Shown: positions 1 to 8,334, counted from the first letter of the stretch. The stretch is DNA of 64,000 nucleotides from Corynebacterium qintianiae (GCF_011038645.2 NZ_CP064955.1:2046001-2110000), one strand, 5' to 3'. Notes: generated by a model not told the origin, from the letters alone. Program-made: numbers and translations.

Positions 1-921
1 ATGCATGAAGTCCCCGCCGACGCGCAGCACGTAAACAAGGTGCACGAGCCCGCACCCCGCGACGAGCAGCACAATGGTGCGCTCCCGACCATAGGACCCG
101 ATCATCAAGGCCACGCCGACACCCAGCGCCGCAGCGGCGGCGGCCCACAGTGCGTAGGGTCCCGCGAAATCCCACAGGTAAGCGAACCCGCTGCCCCAAT
201 CCGAAGCCGCCGCCGACTTCGCCACGGCCGTGTGCGGGGTGAGCAAACCGTAGTAGCCCATGCGGAAAACTTGGTAGGTCGCGGGCACCGGGAGGGCGAC
301 CAACAGGATACGCCACCACTGACGCGAATGGGCGGCGAGCAGCACCAGCCCGGTGACGCCTCCGTACAAAGCAAGCTCGGGCCTGACCAGCCACGACAGG
401 CCCGACAAAAACGCTAGCCAAGACGCGACCCGAACACTGGCGGGGCCGTTGACAGGCTTGGCCCACCGCACAAGGAGAGCCCACCACGCCGCGAGCCAGA
501 AGATGGACAGCCCCCACTCCAGCCCGGAGGTCGCGAAATCTCGGGCCGGTGGGAGCGCCAGGTAGATGAGGACACCGAAGGGAAGGACCGTGTCGGACCA
601 GAACCTGCCCGCCGCCCACACCGCGATAACGCACGCGGCGACGGTGAACCCGAGCGCGAGCCACATCGCGACGTCCTCCAGCCGCGCCCGCGTGACCCAC
701 GCCGCGGCGGCGATCACGTACTGCCACAGGGTGGAAGTGTTGGCCTCTACACGCTCACCGGCGTTAAATACCGGGCCGTTGCCGGCCAGGAGGTTGCGCA
801 CGGTGCGCAGAACGATGAGGCCGTCGTCGCTCATCCAGCGGCGGGTCCACCCTCCCCAGAACGCGAAAACCCCCGCTACCAGCATGGAAGCCAGTAATGA
901 CAGGCGGGCGTTTCTATTCAT
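1..921 (-). CDS. aftB: AftB-type arabinofuranosyltransferase, C-terminus outside the window
   Basis: Only the first 307 codons are present; the frame is open to the window edge. The family adds terminal beta-1,2-arabinofuranose units to cell-wall arabinan at the outer face of the membrane, using decaprenyl-phosphoryl-arabinose. The ATG at 921 opens MNRNARLSLLASMLVAGVFA, a first membrane helix. It is followed by WMSDDGLIVLRTVRNLLAGN and ERVEANTSTLWQYV, which carry the loop-1 acidic pair (DD) typical of GT-C enzymes. Several more hydrophobic segments follow, and LRVGGDFMH stands at the window edge. It starts 14 bp after the phosphoribosyltransferase stop in the same operon. Function is inferred from sequence resemblance and from the neighbouring genes. 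Confidence 0.88.
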   Translation of the reverse strand, partial: MNRNARLSLLASMLVAGVFAFWGGWTRRWMSDDGLIVLRTVRNLLAGNGPVFNAGERVEANTSTLWQYVIAAAAWVTRARLEDVAMWLALGFTVAACVIAVWAAGRFWSDTVLPFGVLIYLALPPARDFATSGLEWGLSIFWLAAWWALLVRWAKPVNGPASVRVASWLAFLSGLSWLVRPELALYGGVTGLVLLAAHSRQWWRILLVALPVPATYQVFRMGYYGLLTPHTAVAKSAAASDWGSGFAYLWDFAGPYALWAAAAAALGVGVALMIGSYGRERTIVLLVAGCGLVHLVYVLRVGGDFMH

Positions 922-935
922 TCGCGAAAGTTTAG

Positions 936-1931
936 TCAGGCCATGGCCGGGATGACATACACGGCCATCACGATGCAGAGAATCCACAGCACCGCCAGCA
1001 GCTGGAGCACCCGGTCCTCCAGCGCGATCTCGTCCGGTGCACCGCCGTGGCCTGAATCCACTTTGGCGGCGTAGCGCAGAATCGCGATGACGAACGGCAC
1101 CATCGAAATCTGGTACCAGATGGAGGCCGGGCCGTGGATGGCGTTGGCGAGTTGGAAGCCCCACAGGGCGTAGGACATGACCACCGCTGTTGCGGAGAGT
1201 GTCCACACGAAGCGCAGGTACGTGGGCGTGTACCCCTCCAGGGCCTTGCGGATCTTCGCACCTGTCTCCTGCGCCAGCAGCATTTCCGCGTAGCGCTTGC
1301 CGGAAGCCATGAACAGCGAGCCGAACGCGGCCACCAGCAGGAACCACTGCGACAGTTCGATGCCCGCGGCCACACCGCCGGCCATGGTGCGCAGCATGAA
1401 CCCGGAGGAGACGAGCGCGATGTCGATCACCGGGATGTGCTTCCAGCCGAAACAGTAACCGAGCTGCAGCACGATGTAGATGCCGATGACCCAGGCCAGA
1501 GCCGAATCAGTAGCCAGGAAGGAAAGCCCGATCGCGGCGGCGATGAGCAGCCCCGCCATGGCGTAGGCAAGGTTGATCGGCAGCATGCCGGAGGCGATGG
1601 GGCGAAAGCGCTTCGTGGGGTGTTCGCGGTCGGAGTCGACGTCGCGGGCGTCGTTGACCAGGTAAATCGCCGAGGCGCCGAAGCAGAAGACCACGAACGC
1701 GATGAGGACGTCGATAAGCGAGCGCGCCGTCAGACCGTCGAAACCCGCGGCGAGCGGGGCGGCGAGGACGAGGACGTTCTTCACCCACTGCTTCGGGCGC
1801 AGGCCCTTGATCATCGCGTCCGCGAGGTTCTTCGGCGGGTTCTTCTTCCGCGTGATCTCGACGCCCTCGGTGTGCGGCTCCGACTTGAGGAACGGCTCAT
1901 CTTCTGCTGGTCGCGGGTGTACCGTGCTCAC
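936..1931 (-). CDS. ubiA: decaprenyl-phosphate phosphoribosyltransferase (UbiA superfamily)
   Basis: Transfers phosphoribose from PRPP to decaprenyl phosphate, the first committed step toward the arabinose donor DPA. The 331-residue protein is a polytopic UbiA-fold enzyme. Its first Asp-rich motif reads VNDARDVDSDREHPTKRFRP, the pattern that separates this enzyme from quinone prenyltransferases. The start chosen is the GTG at 1931, preceded by GAGAAGGAGACACG. The frame is open further upstream, but that part is a shadow of the PAP2 gene. The GTG overlaps the PAP2 stop by 4 bp (GTGA), which indicates translational coupling. Equivalent to M. tuberculosis Rv3806c by motif and order. Confidence 0.92.
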   Translation of the reverse strand: MSTVHPRPAEDEPFLKSEPHTEGVEITRKKNPPKNLADAMIKGLRPKQWVKNVLVLAAPLAAGFDGLTARSLIDVLIAFVVFCFGASAIYLVNDARDVDSDREHPTKRFRPIASGMLPINLAYAMAGLLIAAAIGLSFLATDSALAWVIGIYIVLQLGYCFGWKHIPVIDIALVSSGFMLRTMAGGVAAGIELSQWFLLVAAFGSLFMASGKRYAEMLLAQETGAKIRKALEGYTPTYLRFVWTLSATAVVMSYALWGFQLANAIHGPASIWYQISMVPFVIAILRYAAKVDSGHGGAPDEIALEDRVLQLLAVLWILCIVMAVYVIPAMA

Positions 1932-2431
1932 CGTGTCTCCTTCTCCAGGCCAATGGCCGCCTTGGCTACCCCGGCCCCGATGAGGGATCCGATCAACGTG
2001 TCTGTCGGGTAATGCACGCCAAGCACCATACGCGAAAGCATCATGACGGGGATGCCGACATACGGCAGTTTCGACCCGGAAATATCCGCAAGGTGCACCA
2101 TCGCGGCCGCCGTCGACGTCGAGTGGGACGACGGGAAGCTCAGAGTCGAGGGCGTGGACACGCCGATAACGATGCGGGGGTCGGTCGGGCGCTTGCGGCG
2201 CACGATCCGCTTGAGCACGACGGAGGCTGCGTGGGCGACGAAGGTTCCCGCGGCCATCGCGAGCCACTTCCGGCGGTTTCGCTTATCGACGCCCACCCCG
2301 ACGCCCGCCGTGGCAAGCCAGCCCAGGTCGTGCTCGCCGAAGTGGCTCAACGCGCGCGCGGTCCGCGCGACGGGCTCGTTGAGCAGCACGTTCTGGACGC
2401 TTACGAGCAGGTCAGCTTCACGCTTGCTCAT
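1928..2431 (-). CDS. PAP2-family phosphatase of the arabinogalactan cluster
   Basis: A 167-residue membrane phosphatase of the PAP2/acid-phosphatase family. All three signature motifs are present: KRIVRRKRP (K-x6-RP), FPSSHSTS (PSxH) and SRMVLGVHYPTD (SR-x5-H-x3-D). Its position between glfT2 and the phosphoribosyltransferase matches Rv3807c, proposed to dephosphorylate decaprenylphosphoryl-5-phosphoribose. The start at 2431 lies inside the 3' end of glfT2 (14 bp overlap), and its stop overlaps the next start, so the operon is tightly coupled. The exact substrate is an inference from context. Confidence 0.9.
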   Translation of the reverse strand: MSKREADLLVSVQNVLLNEPVARTARALSHFGEHDLGWLATAGVGVGVDKRNRRKWLAMAAGTFVAHAASVVLKRIVRRKRPTDPRIVIGVSTPSTLSFPSSHSTSTAAAMVHLADISGSKLPYVGIPVMMLSRMVLGVHYPTDTLIGSLIGAGVAKAAIGLEKETR

Positions 2432-4457
2432 CGAAGATCCTTCCCCAATTCTCGTGGCTTGTCAGCTCGCCCATGGCGGCAGCGTACTCGCGCTGCAGGT
2501 CCGGCCAGCGCTCGCGGATCTGCTTGTGCAGGGCTTTCGTCTGCGCCAGCAGGTCGTCGGCAAGCTGCTTGTCGCGTTTGCGGAAGGCCGCACCCGTGCC
2601 GCCCGCCGTCGAAACGGTGGCGGAATCAACGCGCGAGAGGGTGAACCACCGCGCCTCCTCAGCTGTCAGGTTGAGCTGCGGCGCCTCCCAGTGGGAGCGG
2701 TCCTCCTCCTTGCGCAGGTGCAGAAGCGCCTTGACGGCCCAGGGGATCTTCTTGATCTTGGCCAGGCGTCCGCCGATGTTGGCGGTGGGCACGCCCGGCG
2801 CACCGGTGGGGGCGGGCAGCTCGGCCGCGGACGCGATGACCTGGGCGTCCGGGTAGTCCTTGCGCACGTTCTGGATGCGCGGCAGGCTCGACTCGAGGAT
2901 GTCGAAGAGCTGGTCGGGGCCGGCCAGGAAGTCCTTCATGGCCTCGATCTGGATGGCCATGGTGGAGTACTCCATGCACATGATGTGCTTGTAGGTGGAC
3001 TTCAGCATGTTCTTCAGGATGCCGCCGGGGCCGACACCCTCGTGGTACATCGCCGCGACGATGAGCCTGTTGCGCAGGTGGAAGTACGCCTGCCAGTCGA
3101 TCGCGTCGTCCTTGTCGGCCCAGGCCATGTGCCAGATGGCGATGCCGGGCCAGGTGACCGTCGGGAAGCCCGCCGCCTTGGCGCGCAGGGCGTACTCGGT
3201 GTCGTCCCACTTGATGAACAGCGGCAGGGGCAGGCCGAGTTTTTCGGCGACAACGCGGGGGAAGAGGTTCATCCACCAGCCGTTGTAGTCCACGTCGACG
3301 CGGCGGTGCAGCGCGCGCGAGTCGCGCTTGCGCGGGTCCATCTGCTCCTCGGGCGTGCCGACGTAGCCGAGGGGGTAGGCGGAGAAGTCGTGGTCGTAGA
3401 CCGCGCGGGGGGCCGCGCCCCACATGAAGGTGTGCGGGTCCACCGCCTCGCCGGTGGTGCGCAACTGGGCGCGGTCCTGCAGGTTGAGCATCTGCCCGCC
3501 CACAAGGATCGGGCTTTTCGCGTAGCGGGCGGCCTGGACGGCCCGCAGGATGGAATCCGGCTCGATGGCGATGTCGTCGTCCATGAACAGGATGAACGGC
3601 GCGTCCGTGTTGTTCACGCCCTCGTACATGATGCGGGAATAGCCGCCGGAGCCGCCCAGGTTGCCCTGCTGGAAAATCTGCAGCTTACCGTTCAGTTTCT
3701 CCTCTGCTTCGGCGAAGTCTGGCTCGTCGGCCGGGTGATGGTTGCCCTGGTCGGGCATGAGCACATGCGTGATCGCCTCGAGCACGACAGGGTCCTCGGA
3801 CAGCGCGTGCAGCGCGTTGACCGCGTCGCGCGGGCGGTTGAAGGTGGGGATGCCCACGGCCACCTGCTTCGGCTGCGGGGGGACCTCGGTGCCGTCGGGC
3901 ATGATCTGCGCCTGCGGGTGGCGGTCTGCGAACCAGCCGGCGTTTTCCACGGTGGTCTCGGTGCCGGCCGTGACGTCGAACCACAGCCAGCCGCCGTCCT
4001 CGAAGTTGCGCAGCTCCAGCGGGATCTCCACGTGCTCGTCGCGCACCTCGACGCTGGCCACGCTGATACGCACGCCGTCGTGACGGGAGCGGTAGACGGA
4101 GATGGTCGCCTCGCCCTCGACGTCGAGGGCGAGGATGACACGGTCGAGCTGCGACCAGCGGCGCCAGTAGGAGGCCGGGAAGGCGTTGAAGTATGTCTCA
4201 AAGGACACCTCCGCACCGGCCGGGATATTCAGCCGGGTACGCTCCGCCCAGCTCAGGCGCTCTTTGTTCTGCTCCGCCTCGATCAGGTAGAGCATCCGGA
4301 CGTCGTGCGGTTCGCCCTTGCGGGGCATCAAAACACGCGCAAGCGCACGATCAGCCTGGGCGGCGTTCGAGGTCTTTTCCACAAGTCTCACTTTCCGTTT
4401 CCGGCTCTTTCGGTCCGGCACTGAAACATTCGTGATTAAGCGTAACGGTTCGGACAC
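2418..4457 (-). CDS. glfT2: galactofuranosyltransferase GlfT2
   Basis: Polymerises the galactan chain from UDP-galactofuranose with alternating beta-1,5 and beta-1,6 links, on the inner face of the membrane. Of 679 residues, the N-terminal beta-sandwich contains TYFNAFPASYWRRW (about 88-101). The GT-A domain has GIPTFNRP (202-209), the metal-binding FMDDDIAIEPDS with DDD at 293-295, KWDDTEYALRA with WDD at 417-419, and HMAW at 443-446. Homology to the mycobacterial enzyme begins near residue 41. The first 40 basic residues are therefore an extension, and a later start is possible, although GAGGAACCC sits upstream of the GTG at 4457. It is the first gene of the operon. Its substrate is made by Glf, encoded 11 kb away. 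Confidence 0.95.
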   Translation of the reverse strand: MSEPLRLITNVSVPDRKSRKRKVRLVEKTSNAAQADRALARVLMPRKGEPHDVRMLYLIEAEQNKERLSWAERTRLNIPAGAEVSFETYFNAFPASYWRRWSQLDRVILALDVEGEATISVYRSRHDGVRISVASVEVRDEHVEIPLELRNFEDGGWLWFDVTAGTETTVENAGWFADRHPQAQIMPDGTEVPPQPKQVAVGIPTFNRPRDAVNALHALSEDPVVLEAITHVLMPDQGNHHPADEPDFAEAEEKLNGKLQIFQQGNLGGSGGYSRIMYEGVNNTDAPFILFMDDDIAIEPDSILRAVQAARYAKSPILVGGQMLNLQDRAQLRTTGEAVDPHTFMWGAAPRAVYDHDFSAYPLGYVGTPEEQMDPRKRDSRALHRRVDVDYNGWWMNLFPRVVAEKLGLPLPLFIKWDDTEYALRAKAAGFPTVTWPGIAIWHMAWADKDDAIDWQAYFHLRNRLIVAAMYHEGVGPGGILKNMLKSTYKHIMCMEYSTMAIQIEAMKDFLAGPDQLFDILESSLPRIQNVRKDYPDAQVIASAAELPAPTGAPGVPTANIGGRLAKIKKIPWAVKALLHLRKEEDRSHWEAPQLNLTAEEARWFTLSRVDSATVSTAGGTGAAFRKRDKQLADDLLAQTKALHKQIRERWPDLQREYAAAMGELTSHENWGRIFDEQA

Positions 4458-4489
4458 GGGTTCCTCGACCGGCTCGCGGTTGGGTGGGG

Positions 4490-5080
4490 TTAGCCGGAGA
4501 AGAGGAGGCGCAGGCCTTCGCGGAGGTCCGCTAAGATGCGGTCGGCCTCCGCTTCGGAAACACGCAGGTTATCCAGGGTGAGGCCGTTGATGAACGCGGT
4601 AACAAGGCGTGCCTTGCGTTTTGCTTCTTCCTCGCCTTCCTCGCCTTCCTCGCCACCGAGCGCAAGGACGACGCTGTTCTGGAAGTCTTCCAGCACCTCC
4701 GTATAGAGCTTCGCAATCCAGTCCCGGGTCGCAGAGGCGGAGCCGTAGGTGACCCAGATTGTGGCGTCTTCGGAACGCACACCTCCGATCGGGAGGAGCT
4801 CGGCAAGCCTCGCCACCCAGGTTTCAAGCTTGTCTCCCCGTTCTGGAACTGCCGTTACTCGCTCTACCTGGCGATGGATGGAGCGGATGAACGCGTGCGC
4901 AAGCAGGGTGTCCTTATTCGGAGCGTGATACTGCACCGAGCCGCCGGCGAACCCGGATTCCTTCGCCACCTCCCGCACGCTCACAGCGTCGAGTCCGCGC
5001 GACGCAATGATGCGGATGGTCGCGTCGGCGATAGTCGCGGCCGATTCCGAAAACTGATGGTCCAGGGATAAGTCATTCAT
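4490..5080 (-). CDS. TetR-family transcriptional repressor
   Basis: A 196-residue protein with an N-terminal TetR helix-turn-helix (SVREVAKESGFAGGSVQYHA, about 31-50) and a ligand domain containing an acidic patch GGEEGEEGEEE. The start is the ATG at 5080 (MNDLSLDHQF). The frame is open further upstream, but that stretch would run through the intergenic operators. It is divergent from the GAP-family gene, with two near-palindromic TACGTTCGTA boxes between them. This is the usual layout of a TetR repressor controlling itself and a neighbouring membrane protein gene. The ligand is unknown. Confidence 0.85.
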   Translation of the reverse strand: MNDLSLDHQFSESAATIADATIRIIASRGLDAVSVREVAKESGFAGGSVQYHAPNKDTLLAHAFIRSIHRQVERVTAVPERGDKLETWVARLAELLPIGGVRSEDATIWVTYGSASATRDWIAKLYTEVLEDFQNSVVLALGGEEGEEGEEEAKRKARLVTAFINGLTLDNLRVSEAEADRILADLREGLRLLFSG

Positions 5081-5105
5081 GATTGCGAGCCAGTCTAGAG
5101 TACCG

Positions 5106-5134
5106 TACGTTCGTAAGACATAATACGTTCGTAT
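5106..5134. promoter_or_regulatory. tandem operator boxes between the TetR gene and the GAP gene
   Basis: The 10-mer TACGTTCGTA occurs at 5106-5115 and again at 5124-5133, 18 bp apart. The second sits within the larger near-palindrome ATACGTTCGTAT. The boxes fall between the divergent starts (5080 and 5154), as expected for cooperative binding of a TetR dimer pair. Binding by the adjacent regulator is inferred. Confidence 0.6.
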
Positions 5135-5153
5135 GAGAGAATCGGAGCAACCC

Positions 5154-5858
5154 GTGAGCTCGGTCATCCCCGTTATTGGCTTAGCGCTGCTTGACAGCCT
5201 GAGTCTGGGCACCCTTGTCATTCCCCTTGCGCTCATCGTCCACTGGCGTGCCGTTAGAGTGCCGGCGCTTACCGCGTACTTGTTCACCGTCGCGGCGGTC
5301 TACTTCCTTCTCGGGCTTGGGATGCTCCTCGGGTTCGCAGGACTGGGCTCGGTCACAGAACGCGTCACGCAGACCGACGTCTTCCCGTGGATCACGTTCA
5401 CGCTGGGCGCGGCCCTTGCGGTCTTCGGCATCTTCAGCCCCGACCCCACAAAGCCCGAACCCGGGCGGTTGCCTAAACGCGCTGCCGGAACAACAAGTAG
5501 TGTGCCGAGCATGGTCGCCCTAGGCCTCGGCGCATCCCTTACCGAGGCGGCGACCATGCTGCCGTACATCGCAGCAATGGGCATTATCGGCAGCTGGGAT
5601 TTCCCATCCGTGGCAAAGGCCGGGGCAGTGGGTATCTACTGTCTCATCATGATCGTGCCAACAGTCATCCTCGCTACCCTGGCGCTGCTCTTCGGCCAAA
5701 AGTTCTTCCCGCGACTCGAGCGCCTTATCCCCCGCCTCGAGTACGAGGCAAAAGTGACGCTTCTCTGGATCGCCGCCATCGTCGGCATCTACATGGTGAT
5801 CCATAGCGTCCCGATGCTCCGCACCGACCTTTCCGCTCTGGAATACTCGGCCCCATGA
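5154..5858 (+). CDS. GAP-family (Sap-like) polytopic membrane protein
   Basis: A 234-residue protein with about six hydrophobic segments, beginning VSSVIPVIGLALLDSLSLGT. This N-terminal pattern is typical of the GAP/SfLAP family, known in mycobacteria for export of peptidoglycolipid or sulfolipid precursors. The GTG at 5154 is preferred because CGGAGCAACCC lies just upstream. The in-frame ATG at 5133 lies inside the second operator box. Probably repressed by the divergent TetR protein. It overlaps the next gene by 4 bp (ATGA). The cargo is unknown. Confidence 0.75.
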   Translation: MSSVIPVIGLALLDSLSLGTLVIPLALIVHWRAVRVPALTAYLFTVAAVYFLLGLGMLLGFAGLGSVTERVTQTDVFPWITFTLGAALAVFGIFSPDPTKPEPGRLPKRAAGTTSSVPSMVALGLGASLTEAATMLPYIAAMGIIGSWDFPSVAKAGAVGIYCLIMIVPTVILATLALLFGQKFFPRLERLIPRLEYEAKVTLLWIAAIVGIYMVIHSVPMLRTDLSALEYSAP

Positions 5859-6223
5859 ACAGCACAGGCAATTCCTCGGGCCGCAACTACGCCGCCGCCG
5901 TGGCGCTGATCGTGTTCGCCGTCCTGTCCTTTGTGTTCCTGTCCGGGCCGACGGCCGTGTTCATCGGCGTCGCCGCCGCCGTCGCGGGCGCAGTGTTTTT
6001 GGTTATGGGCATCCAAGCCGCCAGCGACCGCCACCCCGACACGCTCGAGCAGGGCCTGTACGGCCTGCCGGAGACCCACTACGCCGACGGCGACCGCCAG
6101 TTCGGCCACGCCTCCCCGCCTGAGACGGTTGGCGACGCGGCCAGCGACGTCGACTGGGACGGGGATTTCCGCCGCGAGTTCGGCGGGGGTGATACCGGCG
6201 GCGCGCCGGAGGCTCGTCGGTAA
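5855..6223 (+). CDS. small two-helix membrane protein
   Basis: 122 residues. Two adjacent hydrophobic segments (YAAAVALIVFAVLSFVFL and VFIGVAAAVAGAVFLVMGI, within residues 11-52) are followed by a hydrophilic acidic, glycine-rich tail (SDVDWDGDFRREFGGGD). Translation is coupled to the GAP-family gene through an ATGA overlap, so the two proteins probably act together. No family assigned. Confidence 0.7.
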   Translation: MNSTGNSSGRNYAAAVALIVFAVLSFVFLSGPTAVFIGVAAAVAGAVFLVMGIQAASDRHPDTLEQGLYGLPETHYADGDRQFGHASPPETVGDAASDVDWDGDFRREFGGGDTGGAPEARR

Positions 6224-6247
6224 GCAATCGAGCCCGGAGTCTGCACC

Positions 6248-6946
6248 ATGAACACACCAACGGTCCCAACCCTCGCCCCGGATGCGCTGAAAAACGTCGT
6301 GTGCAGGGTCTGCGCCGGCACCTTCGACCTGTCAGCCACGGGCGTGTTTCCCGAGCACTTCTTCAATTTCCGGGCACTACGAAAACCTTGCAAGGCCAGC
6401 GGGCAACGCTGTGCGCACGTGAACGAACCACCGGGCAAGAAAGCAGCAAAGGCCCCAAAGAAGCAGAACCAGCCTCAGGCGCGACCGCCTAAAGAAGCCC
6501 CGACTCCGAACCTGCCTATCCTCCGGCTTACCTCAAACGGCAAAGCGGAATGCCCCGCGTGCTACAGGTTGCTCACGCCAAGCACGAACAGCACTCTGCC
6601 TGTACACAAAAACAACGGGAAGAGTTGCCGGATGAGCAACCGGGCATTCGAGTTTGTGACGCGAAAAGGCAAGGCCGCGAAGCAACCCTCGGCCACCGTG
6701 CAGCACTACACGCAGAAGTACAAGGTGCGCTCGCCGGAGGAAATCCGGAAGGAAAAGAAGAAGCAGGGCGGCCCGAGCAACCGGAAACGGGAGCAGGAAC
6801 GTGAGCGTCGGCGGCAGCAGCGACGATCCGACAGCTATGCGCTCGATTGCTACGACAGCTGGGGGCAGGACGACCACAGTGTTGATCAGGGGCAAAGCGT
6901 GCGGACGTACCGCGGTGGCCTACCGGGACAGGGCAGGCGCCGGTAA
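6248..6946 (+). CDS. hypothetical protein with two zinc-knuckle-like repeats and a basic tail
   Basis: 232 residues, not assigned to a named family. Two repeats share the spacing C-x2-C-x14-H: CRVCAGTFDLSATGVFPEH (about 19-37) and CPACYRLLTPSTNSTLPVH in the middle. Each is followed by a further Cys (KPC, then GQRC; and GKSC). Such CxxC...H...C knuckles occur in actinobacterial and phage proteins. Between and after them the chain is very rich in Lys, Arg, Gln and Pro (KREQERERRRQQRR), which suggests nucleic-acid binding or disorder. The gene ends at the left border of the mobile island. A structural-zinc role is inferred. Confidence 0.5.
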   Translation: MNTPTVPTLAPDALKNVVCRVCAGTFDLSATGVFPEHFFNFRALRKPCKASGQRCAHVNEPPGKKAAKAPKKQNQPQARPPKEAPTPNLPILRLTSNGKAECPACYRLLTPSTNSTLPVHKNNGKSCRMSNRAFEFVTRKGKAAKQPSATVQHYTQKYKVRSPEEIRKEKKKQGGPSNRKREQERERRRQQRRSDSYALDCYDSWGQDDHSVDQGQSVRTYRGGLPGQGRRR

Positions 6947-6948
6947 GA

Positions 6949-7300
6949 GACGGGCACGGCACACGCGTTCCGCCAATTGAGGCAGTGTTAAGTCCGGTGT
7001 CGAAAACGGCAATGGGTCACCTGCAACCGCAGCGGCAAGTGAAACCGACCCATCCGATTCCCCGGTTTCAAAGAGGGTCATAGTCGACATCGTCATTCGC
7101 GCGAACCGGCCCGCACCCGAGTGGCTCGTCGCGTCCGCCCCAGGGGCCGTGGACCCGGTGAAGATGAACTGCCCCTTCGCCTGACGTTCATCAATAACGT
7201 GCCGCGCGAAATCCCACAATCTCGGCTGCAACTGCCATTCGTCGATGAGTCGCGGTGTGGCACCTTCAAGCAGTAGCCGCGGACCGGAGAAGATGCCCAT
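6949..7300 (-). pseudogene. middle fragment of a DUF4143/AAA ATPase gene
   Basis: The translated frame reads RLIDEWQLQPRLWDFARHVI, then GQFIFTGSTAPG, HSGAGRFARM and MTLFETGESDG. These are the Walker-B-like, sensor and arginine-finger region of the DUF4143 ATP-binding family. The Walker A part is missing here, but a matching N-terminal piece lies at 11985-12141 on the same strand. The right-hand homology stops at about RVCR near 6949, where a glycine-rich motif (CRGGWP) would be expected. The gene is therefore broken at both ends. Confidence 0.8.
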
Positions 7301-7354
7301 GGCTCTGATTATTTCACGCCGGTCTTTCTACTGCCCCAACTTTGCAACAGCACC
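7301..7354. mobile_element. possible end remnant of an IS6-family element
   Basis: The 54 bp between the two broken genes start with GGCTCTG and end with TTTGCAACAGCACC. IS6-type elements have ends close to GGCTCTGTTGCAAA, so the right edge resembles a terminal repeat and the left edge its first 7 bp. No transposase is present. This could be the scar of a deletion mediated by such an element. Confidence 0.4.
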
Positions 7355-7701
7355 CTGGTAACGTACTTGTTCTGCGCCCTGAAGAGGGTCAGCGCGGAGT
7401 TGATCACGGGGACTCCCGCGGCGGCGAACGCCTCCAGATGGGCCATCCCCGGGAACAACAGATCCTCCAGGACCCACCCGACCACCAGATCGGGTGTGAA
7501 TTCCAGGCCCGCCGCAGAGAATGACTGCACCCCGTCCCGGATATTGACCACCAGCTCGTGAGGGTGGACGCGGATCACGGAAGTGCCCCGGTCGCGCAGG
7601 GCCGGGAAGAGCACGTTGTGGTCTTCTTCATCGGTGTCGTCGCTGAGAATCACGATCAACGGTTGGTCTGGGCGGGGCGGTTCGTCGAATCGGCTCAGCA
7701 T
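7309..7701 (-). pseudogene. N-terminal fragment of an ATP-grasp (RimK-like) protein
   Basis: The frame opens MLSRFDEPPRPDQPLIVILS and runs through a Rossmann-like pre-ATP-grasp domain (DLVVGWVLEDLLFPGMAHLE, GVPVINSALTLFRAQNKYVT). It then ends in about 16 unrelated residues at the IS6-like junction. The nucleotide-binding ATP-grasp domain is missing, so the product should be inactive. The original substrate cannot be told from this piece. Confidence 0.65.
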
Positions 7702-7887
7702 CGCACTGGGTTACCCTTCCGAGCACTCCCGTGGTCATATGCCTACTTTCTTATGTTTCTAGACATGGTAGGCGGGTGGTCCACCCCGCGCCGGGCATCC
7801 GGGAAATTCACGGCACGCGTGCCTGCGGGGCCTGCGCTGGCCGAGTAATTTCGGATTGCAAGAACGATGCAGCCCGTGGAGGACATA

Positions 7888-8070
7888 ATGAGCACGAATT
7901 CAGACCGCAATCCCGCCGAGGACACAAACGACGCGCGCGAGCATGACGCGACTCTGTCGCCGCAGGACGACGGCGCGGCCGGGACGATGAACGACGACGA
8001 GCGCATCGACGAATCGTTCCCGGCAAGCGACCCGCCCGCCTCCTACGAGGGTGTTGAACCTACCATTTAG
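7888..8070 (+). CDS. small acidic protein with a DESFPASDPP motif
   Basis: A 60-residue hydrophilic protein. The start is the ATG at 7888, with GGAGGACATA before it; an in-frame ATG at 7867 lacks this site. The C-terminal segment DERIDESFPASDPPAS is a recurring motif of short, uncharacterised bacterial proteins, often near stress genes. A stop codon (TAG) separates it by only 6 bp from the same-frame hemerythrin fragment downstream. Confidence 0.6.
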   Translation: MSTNSDRNPAEDTNDAREHDATLSPQDDGAAGTMNDDERIDESFPASDPPASYEGVEPTI

Positions 8071-8076
8071 GAATTC

Positions 8077-8334
8077 ATGGTCGGGGAGTTAGATGACCTT
8101 CTAGATCATCACGCCCACGATGAAGAAGATGAGCAATTCCCGAAACTGCGCACCCATCTATCCCAGGAGCAGCTCAATGAGCTCGGCAAGAAGGTGGAAA
8201 TGGCTAAGAAGATGGCTCCTACCCGCCCTCATCCCAGCGCTCCACACTCAGAACTGTTCCACAAGACTGTCGGTCCCGGTGTTGGGCTAGTTGATCGACT
8301 CCGCGACACATTGATGGGCCGTGAGGCCAACTAA
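8077..8334 (+). pseudogene. C-terminal half of a hemerythrin HHE-domain protein
   Basis: The 85 codons contain LLDHHAHDEEDEQFPKLRTH, the second iron-ligand segment of HHE cation-binding proteins. They continue with KKMAPTRPHPSAPHSE and GPGVGLVDRLRDTLMG, a normal C-terminal tail. The first helices with their own His and Glu ligands are absent, so a full di-iron site cannot form. The preceding sequence belongs to an unrelated small gene in the same frame, so a deletion junction probably lies near 8070. Confidence 0.65.

Noticed and set aside
2043..4424. 793-codon open frame on the plus strand
   Set aside because: It is antisense to glfT2 and PAP2, shows only repetitive Val/Gly/Arg/His-rich sequence typical of high-GC shadow frames, and has no motif.
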